From Rhodococcoides kyotonense (GTDB lineage Bacteria; Actinomycetota; Actinomycetes; Mycobacteriales; Mycobacteriaceae), in NCBI RefSeq assembly GCF_001645385.1, contig NZ_LVHI01000012.1:224404-288403 (forward strand): a DNA stretch of 64,000 bases, given 5' to 3'. Position 1 is the first letter of the stretch, and each line of letters begins with the position of its first letter. A model generated the notes under the pieces. That model saw nothing but the letters and a program-made list of their open reading frames with translations, did not search any database and was not told where the DNA came from. Positions 57,310 through 64,000 of this stretch are shown here, in pieces. A program made the position numbers and the translations under genes.

Positions 57310-58370
57310 AGCGAATGCACCAGCTCCACGACGCGAGTCAGCACGTCCGGGTCGGTGTCCGGCAGCACGCCGTGTCCGAGGTTGAACACGTGCCCGGTGG
57401 CGCCGGCCGCCACGGCACGATCCGCCTCGCCGGCGATGCGTCGCACCTCGGATTCGACGGCGTCCCAGCCTGCGAACAGCACGGCGGGATCGAGGTTGCC
57501 CTGCAACGCTTTTCCGGGGCCGACGCGTCGGACGGCGTCGTCGAGCGGGATGCGCCAGTCGACGCCGACGACGTCCGCACCTGCCTCGCCCATCGCGCCC
57601 AGTAGTTCACCCGTGCCGACGCCGAAGTGGATCTTGGGAACGCCCGCCGCGCTGACGGCGTCGAACACCTTGGTCGAGTGCGGCAGCACGAATTCGCGGT
57701 AATCGGCCAGCGACAGTGCACCGGCCCAGGAGTCGAACAGCTGCAGGGCATCGATGCCCGCGTCGATCTGTGCCTGCAGGAACGTGATGGTGGTGTCCGC
57801 GAGGGTGTCGAGGAGTGCATGCCACGTCGCGGAATCCGAACGCATCAGCGCCTTGGTCTTCTCGTGGTTGCGGCTCGGACCACCCTCGACGAGGTACGAC
57901 GCCAGCGTGAACGGCGCGCCCGCGAACCCGATGAGGGCGGTCTGCCCGAGCTCCTCGGTCAGCAACGTCACTGCCTTCGCCACCGGCTCGACCTGCTCGC
58001 TGTGCAGCGTGGGCAGCGCGGCGACGTCCGCCGCCGAACGCACCGGATTCGCGACGACCGGGCCGGTACCGGCGACGATGTCGAGATCGATACCCGCAGC
58101 CTTGAGCGGAACGACGATGTCGGAGAACAGGATTGCCGCATCGACGTCGTGGCGACGCACCGGCTGCATAGTGATCTCGGCGACGAGCGCCGGATCGAAG
58201 CACGAGTCGAGCATTCCGATACCGGCACGAATCTTTCGGTACTCGGGAAGCGAACGTCCTGCTTGTCGCATGAACCAGACAGGTCGTCGCGACGCCTTCC
58301 TTCCGGCGGCGGCCGCCAGAAGAGGGGCGTCGGGCAGCTGGCGACGGGTCGAAGGCGTGTCGTTGTTCAT
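57306..58370 (-). CDS. hemE: Uroporphyrinogen decarboxylase
   Basis: This 354-residue TIM-barrel enzyme converts uroporphyrinogen III to coproporphyrinogen III. The conserved [17 protein letters not shown] near the N-terminus and the [17 protein letters not shown] segment are present. ATG at 58370 (MNNDTPS) is preferred; a GTG at 58388 would add six residues. It heads the haem gene run. Confidence 0.95.
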   Translation of the reverse strand: MNNDTPSTRRQLPDAPLLAAAAGRKASRRPVWFMRQAGRSLPEYRKIRAGIGMLDSCFDPALVAEITMQPVRRHDVDAAILFSDIVVPLKAAGIDLDIVAGTGPVVANPVRSAADVAALPTLHSEQVEPVAKAVTLLTEELGQTALIGFAGAPFTLASYLVEGGPSRNHEKTKALMRSDSATWHALLDTLADTTITFLQAQIDAGIDALQLFDSWAGALSLADYREFVLPHSTKVFDAVSAAGVPKIHFGVGTGELLGAMGEAGADVVGVDWRIPLDDAVRRVGPGKALQGNLDPAVLFAGWDAVESEVRRIAGEADRAVAAGATGHVFNLGHGVLPDTDPDVLTRVVELVHSL

Positions 58371-58518
58371 CGCCGTCCATGCTGCCACGCGGCGGCGACA
58401 CTTCCTTCATGCAGGTACGCCACGGTTTCGGCTCACTCGAACGAACCAGAAGCGACATTTGTTCCGAATCGGCGCGCCTCCGACGCCGAAATACGTGAGA
58501 AGTCTAACGTCCGGAGTC

Positions 58519-59118
58519 GTGACCAAACCCGGACCCTCTGCCGAGCCTGCGCCGTTTCGATCGGCGATCGAGGCGATGCACCGGGCCGTCGTGCACCCGG
58601 CGATCGAGATCGGGCCGATCCGGCCTCCGCAGCGCCTTGCCCCCTACAGCTATGCAGTCGGCGCCGAGGTGCAACAGCAGGCGCGCGAGAACACGGACGA
58701 GCAGTTCGACGGCGACGCCTTCGGTCGATTGATCCTGCTGTACGACCCCGACGGGGACGAAGCCTGGAACGGCACGATGCGTCTCGTGGCCTACATCCAG
58801 GCCGACGTCGACGAATCGCTCGCGTCGGACCCCCTTCTCCCCGAGGTCGGCTGGAGCTGGCTCGTCGACGCGCTCGAGAGCCGATCGGAGCCGCTGACCG
58901 CGCTCGGGGGCACGGTGACGTCCACCAGCTCGGTGCGCTACGGCGACATCGCCGGCCCACCGAAGGCTCACCAGCTCGAGCTGCGCGCGTCGTGGACGGC
59001 GACGTCGATCGAGTTGGCATCGCACGTCGAAGCGTTCTGCGAAGTGCTGGCGTACGCCGCCGGATTGCCGCCGGCAGGCATCACCGAGCTGAAGGGACGG
59101 GACGCGAGCCGCACGTAG
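58519..59118 (+). CDS. DUF3000 family protein
   Basis: This 199-residue soluble protein matches DUF3000, an actinobacterial family of unknown function, as does Rv2680 in the same place. No catalytic motif is evident. GTG at 58519 is taken as the start by family length; a GGAG is too close to be a certain ribosome site. It is divergent from hemE and precedes an RNase D gene by 42 bases. Confidence 0.78.
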   Translation: MTKPGPSAEPAPFRSAIEAMHRAVVHPAIEIGPIRPPQRLAPYSYAVGAEVQQQARENTDEQFDGDAFGRLILLYDPDGDEAWNGTMRLVAYIQADVDESLASDPLLPEVGWSWLVDALESRSEPLTALGGTVTSTSSVRYGDIAGPPKAHQLELRASWTATSIELASHVEAFCEVLAYAAGLPPAGITELKGRDASRT

Positions 59119-59160
59119 CGCGGTACGCAGGTCACTCGTGAGGGCCTAGAGTCTCCTCTC

Positions 59161-60411
59161 ATGTCAGTGACCAGTTCCGACGACTCCTCGGACACACCGA
59201 ACCCGGTACCTCTGCTCGCCCCGGCCGACGGTGTGCCCGACGTCGTCACGACGGCCGACGGTGTACGCGCCGCTGCCGAACTGCTCGCGGGCGGCGACGG
59301 ACCACTGGCCGTCGACGCGGAACGCGCGTCGGGATTTCGCTACTCCCAACGCGCCTACCTGCTTCAGTTCCGACGGCGTGGTGCGGGGACGGTGCTGCTC
59401 GATCCGATCCCGGTCGCCGACGCGCTCGCTCCTCTCGCCGAGGTCGTCAACCCGCTCGAATGGGTGTTGCATTCGGCCGATCAGGACCTACCGGGCCTCG
59501 CCGAACTCGGCCTCGTGCCTGCCTCTCTCTACGACACCGAGCTCGCGGGCCGTCTCGCGGGATTCGAACGCGTCGGGCTCGGTGCCATCGTCGAGCGGAT
59601 GCTCGGTCTGTCGTTGCAGAAGGGCCACGGCGCAGCCGACTGGTCGACGCGTCCACTGCCCGAGACGTGGCTGAATTACGCCGCTCTCGACGTCGAGGTC
59701 CTCGTCGAACTACGCGATGCGATGGCTGCGGAACTGGAAAGCCAGGGCAAGACCGAATGGGCACGTCAGGAATTCGAGCACATCCTTACTCTCGGACCGC
59801 CCAAGCCGAAGGGCGATCGGTGGCGCAAGACGTCGGGCATCCACTCCGTGAAGTCACCCCGCGTGCTCGCCGCGGTGCGTGAGCTGTGGCAGACACGCGA
59901 CGGGGTCGCGCACCGTCGCGACCTCGCGGCCGGCCGCGTCCTTCCGGACTCCGCGATCATCGCCGCGGCGACCGCAGACCCCAAGACCGAGAGCGAACTA
60001 CGCGCCCTTCCGGTGTTCGGCGGTCCGCGTCAACGCAGGTCGACGCGCCTGTGGTTGAGCGCGCTCGAGCGTGCGCGCTCTCTGGACGCGCGTGACCTGC
60101 CACCCAAGACGCTTCCGTTCGACGGTCCGCCGCCGCCGAGTCGGTGGGCCCGCAAGGACCCCGACGCGGCCGACCGCCTCTCCGCTGTGCGTGCTGCGAT
60201 GTCGGAGTTGAGCGAGAACGTGTCGGTGCCCGTCGAGAACCTTCTGATGCCGGATCAGTTGCGCCGTCTGGTCTGGGACTGGCAACCGTCGGACGACGCC
60301 GCGTCGTTCGAGTCGAGGCTCACGGTAGCAGGCGCCCGGCCGTGGCAGCGTGAGCTGGTCGTTCCGGTCCTCGTCGAGGCACTGACCCCTCCTCAAGTTA
60401 CCGACCGGTAA
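59161..60411 (+). CDS. Ribonuclease D-like 3'-5' exonuclease with HRDC domain
   Basis: This 416-residue protein has a DEDD exonuclease domain (Asp52/Glu54 in VDAERASG, the Asp in HSADQDLPGL and the Asp in YAALDVEVL) and an HRDC domain (about residues 225-310) containing VLAAVRELWQTRDGVA. It probably trims RNA 3' ends, including tRNA. A TAGAGT box at 59147 with ATG 8 bases further suggests a leaderless message. Counterpart: Rv2681. Confidence 0.88.
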   Translation: MSVTSSDDSSDTPNPVPLLAPADGVPDVVTTADGVRAAAELLAGGDGPLAVDAERASGFRYSQRAYLLQFRRRGAGTVLLDPIPVADALAPLAEVVNPLEWVLHSADQDLPGLAELGLVPASLYDTELAGRLAGFERVGLGAIVERMLGLSLQKGHGAADWSTRPLPETWLNYAALDVEVLVELRDAMAAELESQGKTEWARQEFEHILTLGPPKPKGDRWRKTSGIHSVKSPRVLAAVRELWQTRDGVAHRRDLAAGRVLPDSAIIAAATADPKTESELRALPVFGGPRQRRSTRLWLSALERARSLDARDLPPKTLPFDGPPPPSRWARKDPDAADRLSAVRAAMSELSENVSVPVENLLMPDQLRRLVWDWQPSDDAASFESRLTVAGARPWQRELVVPVLVEALTPPQVTDR

Positions 60412-60482
60412 TACCGGCTACAGTGGGGGCAGCCCGGCGTCGGCCGGGCAAGAACGTCCGCATCAGTCGGGAGGATCGAAGC

Positions 60483-61706
60483 GTGTCTGTACCCGCGTCC
60501 AACTCACAGCGGAATGTCGTGTTCGTCGACGGCATCCGCACCCCGTTCGGCAAAGCAGGCCCCAAGGGCATCTACGCCGACACCCGTGCCGACGACCTCG
60601 TCGTCAAGGCCATCCGCGAGCTGCTCCGCAAGAATCCGAATCTGCCGCCCGAGCGGATCGACGAGGTCGCCATTGCTGCGACCACCCAGACAGGCGATCA
60701 GGGACTGACCATCGGTCGTACCTCGGCACTTCTCGCCGGACTCCCCCGCAGCGTCCCCGGATTCGCGATCGACCGCATGTGCGCCGGCGCGATGACGTCG
60801 GTCACCACGACCGGCTCGGGCATCGGCTTCGGCCAGTACGACGTCGTCATCGCCGGCGGAGTCGAGCACATGGGACGGCACCCGATGGGCGAGGGCGTCG
60901 ACCCGAACCCGCGCTTCCTCGCCGACAAGCTCGTCGATCCGAGCGCCCTCGTCATGGGCAACACGGCCGAGAACTTGCACGATCGCTTCCCGTCGATCAC
61001 CAAGGATCGCACCGACGCCTACGCCGCCGCGAGCCAAGAGAAGTACGACGCCGCGAAGAAGGCCGGCTTCATCGCCGACACGCTCGTACCCGTCGCGACC
61101 AAGTCCGCCGCAGGCTGGGGCCTGGCGACCGAGGACGAGCCGCCTCGCCCCGGCACCACCGTGGAGGATCTCGCGAAGCTGAAGACGCCGTTCCGTCCCG
61201 CGGGGCGCGTCACCGCCGGCAACGCCGCAGGCCTGAACGACGGGGCCACCGCCGCGATCCTGGCAGGCGAGGACACGGCCCACGAGTTGGGCCTGAACGT
61301 CGGCATGCGAATGGTCGGCTTCTCCTTCGCAGGCGTCGATCCTGCTGTGATGGGCATCGGTCCGGTCCCGGCCACCGAGAAGGTGCTCGCACGGACGGGC
61401 CTCGGCATCGACGACATCGGCCTGTTCGAGATCAACGAGGCGTTCGCCGTCCAGGTTCTGGCGTTCCTCGAGCACTACGGCATCGCCGACGACGACCCCC
61501 GCGTCAACAAGTGGGGTGGCGCGATCGCGTGCGGTCATCCGCTCGCCTCGTCGGGCGTGCGACTGATGACGCAGCTGAGCCGTCAGTTCGCGCAGCAGCC
61601 GGAGGTCCGCTACGGCCTGACGACCATGTGCATCGGTCTCGGCATGGGCGGAACCGTCATCTGGGAGAACCCGAACCACGCCGATTACTCAGGAGCTTCC
61701 AAATGA
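60483..61706 (+). CDS. fadA: Acetyl-CoA C-acyltransferase (3-ketoacyl-CoA thiolase)
   Basis: This 407-residue thiolase has nucleophile Cys100 (DRMCAGAM), NEAFAVQ, the catalytic His of CGHPLASSG and the second Cys in TTMCIGLGMGG. It performs the last step of beta-oxidation. GTG at 60483 follows GGGAGG by 8 bases. Its stop overlaps the fadB start by ATGA, so the two are translated together as subunits of one complex. Confidence 0.94.
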   Translation: MSVPASNSQRNVVFVDGIRTPFGKAGPKGIYADTRADDLVVKAIRELLRKNPNLPPERIDEVAIAATTQTGDQGLTIGRTSALLAGLPRSVPGFAIDRMCAGAMTSVTTTGSGIGFGQYDVVIAGGVEHMGRHPMGEGVDPNPRFLADKLVDPSALVMGNTAENLHDRFPSITKDRTDAYAAASQEKYDAAKKAGFIADTLVPVATKSAAGWGLATEDEPPRPGTTVEDLAKLKTPFRPAGRVTAGNAAGLNDGATAAILAGEDTAHELGLNVGMRMVGFSFAGVDPAVMGIGPVPATEKVLARTGLGIDDIGLFEINEAFAVQVLAFLEHYGIADDDPRVNKWGGAIACGHPLASSGVRLMTQLSRQFAQQPEVRYGLTTMCIGLGMGGTVIWENPNHADYSGASK

Positions 61707-63808
61707 GCGACATCACCACGGCGTTCACGGACGAGGTAGTCACGAACGCGTTCACCAAGCTCGTTGCCGTCCCTGGCCTCGACGGCCCGATCGCGCTGGT
61801 GACGTTGGACAACGGCTACGACCACACCAAGCCGTCGACGTTCGGTCCCGGCGGACTGACGCAGCTCGACGCGGCCCTCGACGAGGCGTTCGCGGCAAAC
61901 CCGGTTGCCATCGCGGTCACCGGCAAGCCGTTCATCTTCGCCGTCGGCGCGGATCTCAACGGCGTACCGAACATCGAGACCAAGGATGAGGCGCTGCAGA
62001 TCGGGAAGCTCGGCCACAAGGTGTTCCGACGCCTGCGCGAGTCCGAGATTCCGACGTTCGCGTTCATCAACGGCGCAGCATTGGGTGGCGGCCTCGAGGT
62101 CGGTCTGCACTCGCACTACCGGACGGTCGCCGACAACGCTGCAGCACTGGGTCTTCCGGAGGCCTTCCTCGGCCTCGTTCCCGGCTGGGGCGGAACTCAG
62201 TTGCTGCCCAACATCATCGGTGCATCGAACGCGGTCACGGTGATCATCGAGAACTCGCTCAACCAGAACCGCACCCTGAAGCCACAGCAGGCGCTGGACC
62301 TCGGCATCGCCGACGTCGTGCTCGGTGGGGCCGACTTCATCGAGCAGTCCCTCGCATGGGCCGCACAGGTCGTCAAGGGCGAGATCACCCCGGCACGCCC
62401 GGACATCGATCGCGGCCAGGCATGGGACGACGCCGTCGCGCGCGCCAAGGGAATCGTCGCAGGCAAGACCGGCAACTTCGCACCGGGACCAGTCGCTGCC
62501 GTCGAGCTCATCGAGCTCGCCAAATCGACGGACATCACCGACTCGGCGTCACTCGACACGGCATTCGCCGCCGAGGACGAAGCGTTGTCGACACTTCTCG
62601 TCAAGGACGAGTTGCGCGCAGGCCTGTACGCGTTCGACCTGGTGCAGAAGCGCGCGAAGCGTCCGGCGGGCGCACCCGACAAGTCGTTGGCGCGCAAGAT
62701 CTCCGGCGTCGGCATCGTCGGAGCGGGCTTGATGGCCAGCCAGCTGGCTCTGCTGTTCGTACGCCAGCTGAAGGTGCCGGTCATCCTCACCGACATCGAT
62801 CAGGAGCGCATCGACAAGGGCGTCGGCTACGTCCACGACGAGATCGACAAGCTGCTCGGCAAGAAGCGCCTGTCCCCCGACGCCGCGAACCGCCTGAAGG
62901 CGTTGGTGTCCGGATCCATCGACAAGGCTGCGTTCGCGAAGACCGACTTCGTGATCGAGGCCGTGTTCGAGAACCTGGACGTGAAGAAGAAGGTCTTCGC
63001 CGAGGTCGAGGAATTCGTCTCTCCCGAAACGATTCTCGCGACCAACACGTCGTCGCTGTCGATCACGAAGATGGCCGCCGACCTGTCGCACCCCGAACGC
63101 GTCGTCGGCTTCCACTTCTTCAATCCCGTTGCCGTGCTTCCGCTTCTGGAGGTCGTCAAGGGCGAGAAGACCGACGATGCCACGCTCGCAACAGCGTTCG
63201 CGACGGCCAAGACGCTCAAGAAGTCCGCGGTACTGTCCGCCGACCTTCCTGGCTTCGTGTTCAACCGACTCGTGACGCGTGCGTCGGGCGAGATCATCGC
63301 CGCCATCGACGAGGGCACCCCGTTCGAGGTCGCCGACGGTGCCGTCGGTGAACTCGGCATGCCGATGAGCCCGCTGACGCTGCTCGGCCTCGTCGGACCT
63401 GCCGTGGCGTTGCACACCGCCGAGACGCTCGGCGAGGCGTACCCGGATCGGTTCAAGGACTCCGCAGGTTTCCGCGCACTCGTCGACGCCAAGAAGCCCG
63501 GCGTGTGGACCTGGGGACCGGAAGGCCAGGTCGTCGACCCCGAGGTCGCCGCGCTGTGGCCGCAGGGTGATTCGCCCTCGACTGCCGAAGAGGTGCTCGA
63601 CCGGACGCGTCGGGCCTTCGCCGACGAGATCCGCATCATGCTCGACGAGGGCGTCGTCGCAGCACCCGAGGACATCGATCTCTGCCTGCTCCTCGGTGGC
63701 GGGTTCGGATTCTGGAACGGCGGCATCACGCCGTACCTCGACCGCACCGGCACGTCGGAAGCGGTGACCGGCAAGCGTTTCCTGGCTCCGGGCGTCGCCA
63801 GCGTGTAG
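61703..63808 (+). CDS. fadB: Fatty-acid oxidation alpha subunit (enoyl-CoA hydratase/3-hydroxyacyl-CoA dehydrogenase)
   Basis: This 701-residue fusion has an N-terminal crotonase domain (about 1-200, with FAVGADL, GGLEVGL and LPEAFLGLVPGWGG), an NAD-binding 3-hydroxyacyl-CoA dehydrogenase domain from about 333 (GIVGAGLMASQ), the NTSSLSI and FHFFNPV segments, and a C-terminal domain. It performs two steps of beta-oxidation with FadA. AGGAG lies 7 bases before the ATG. The pair is like Rv0859-Rv0860 of M. tuberculosis, which lies elsewhere, so the location is different here. Confidence 0.94.
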   Translation: MSDITTAFTDEVVTNAFTKLVAVPGLDGPIALVTLDNGYDHTKPSTFGPGGLTQLDAALDEAFAANPVAIAVTGKPFIFAVGADLNGVPNIETKDEALQIGKLGHKVFRRLRESEIPTFAFINGAALGGGLEVGLHSHYRTVADNAAALGLPEAFLGLVPGWGGTQLLPNIIGASNAVTVIIENSLNQNRTLKPQQALDLGIADVVLGGADFIEQSLAWAAQVVKGEITPARPDIDRGQAWDDAVARAKGIVAGKTGNFAPGPVAAVELIELAKSTDITDSASLDTAFAAEDEALSTLLVKDELRAGLYAFDLVQKRAKRPAGAPDKSLARKISGVGIVGAGLMASQLALLFVRQLKVPVILTDIDQERIDKGVGYVHDEIDKLLGKKRLSPDAANRLKALVSGSIDKAAFAKTDFVIEAVFENLDVKKKVFAEVEEFVSPETILATNTSSLSITKMAADLSHPERVVGFHFFNPVAVLPLLEVVKGEKTDDATLATAFATAKTLKKSAVLSADLPGFVFNRLVTRASGEIIAAIDEGTPFEVADGAVGELGMPMSPLTLLGLVGPAVALHTAETLGEAYPDRFKDSAGFRALVDAKKPGVWTWGPEGQVVDPEVAALWPQGDSPSTAEEVLDRTRRAFADEIRIMLDEGVVAAPEDIDLCLLLGGGFGFWNGGITPYLDRTGTSEAVTGKRFLAPGVASV

Positions 63809-63822
63809 CTGCGGCGTAGCCG

Positions 63823-63868
63823 CCCGTGCGCGGATAGTTGGCCTGGAGGCCAACTATCCGCGCACGGG
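63823..63868. terminator. Long perfect hairpin after fadB
   Basis: A perfect 22-bp stem with a 2-base centre starts 14 bases after the fadB stop; its arms begin CCCGTGCGCGGATAG and end CTATCCGCGCACGGG. No T run follows. The centre CTGGAG resembles that of the hairpin at 34632, but the arms differ. Confidence 0.65.
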
Positions 63869-63920
63869 TCGCGCAGCGGCACCCTGTCACATTCGCCCGG
63901 GCTGTCTCGTCCGAGGTGGT

Positions 63921-64000
63921 ATGACACAGAACATGAGAATCGCAGTCGCAGGGGGCACCGGCGTCGTGGGCCGTCACGTCGTCCGAGTGGCGAAGGACAA
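63921..64000 (+). CDS. Rossmann-fold NAD(P)-binding protein, truncated by window end
   Basis: Only the first 26 codons are visible. MRIAVAGGTGVVGRHVV is a clear G-x2-G-x2-G dinucleotide-binding start of an atypical short-chain dehydrogenase or NmrA-like protein. The first ATG (63921) is adjacent to GAGGTGG; the ATG at 63933 is the other choice. The full function cannot be seen. Confidence 0.65.
   Translation, partial: MTQNMRIAVAGGTGVVGRHVVRVAKD

Overview
The window is high-GC, gene-dense actinobacterial DNA. I read it as a mycolic-acid-containing actinomycete, most likely Rhodococcus or a close relative. Three things support this. The gene order follows, from memory, the Mycobacterium tuberculosis Rv2559c-Rv2614c block and then Rv2669-Rv2681. 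It carries genes for envelope lipids and glycans typical of this group: PimA, a PIM acyltransferase, PgsA and an AftC-like arabinosyltransferase. It also has the coproporphyrin-dependent haem genes hemE-hemY-hemQ. The genus is an inference; the order Mycobacteriales is much safer. No phage, transposon, CRISPR array or plasmid gene was seen, and no stretch longer than about 250 bases lacks a gene, an RNA or a recognisable signal.

Layout. 87-3697: rarA, a phosphotransferase-like gene and the last gene of an amidoligase/transglutaminase operon. 2816-9819: that operon in full, encoding a transglutaminase-DUF2126 protein, a circularly permuted ATP-grasp/alpha-E fusion and a second transglutaminase. 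It is the best candidate here for an uncharacterised peptide-forming system. 10034-11895: two membrane proteins sharing a Pro/Gly/Asn/Tyr repeat head. 11961-20908: aspS, a zinc metallopeptidase, a radical SAM protein with a LexA box, a DUF3237 protein, a small membrane protein, hisS, a metallo-beta-lactamase-fold hydrolase and two extracytoplasmic cyclophilins. 20972-31605: rel, apt, a peptide-binding lipoprotein, secF, secD, yajC, ruvB, ruvA and ruvC, with a second LexA box ahead of ruvC. 31663-42099: yebC, pdxT, tesB, a kinase-like protein with a degenerate P-loop, pdxS, a LemA-Nudix fusion, pimA, a PIM acyltransferase, pgsA, a HIT protein and thrS.

42197-43679: a PGPGW membrane protein and six tRNA genes, namely Val(CAC) on the minus strand, then Gly, Cys, Val, Gly and Val on the plus strand. 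43747-49118: small proteins, two hydrolases, a membrane protein with two L7/L12-like domains, a GNAT protein, zapE and a RibD-like reductase. 49134-52267: aftC, msrB, a polysaccharide pyruvyl transferase that looks inserted into the conserved order, and a MaoC protein. 52245-58370: a molybdopterin oxidoreductase, a HAD protein, hemQ, hemY and hemE. 58519-64000: a DUF3000 protein, an RNase D-like nuclease, fadA, fadB and the start of a Rossmann-fold protein.

Many neighbours overlap by GTGA, ATGA or TGATG, so translational coupling is the rule. Two gene groups carry SOS-type operators (radical SAM and ruvC). Convergent gene ends are closed by strong hairpins, including a small family sharing the arm GTGAGTGCGAATG.
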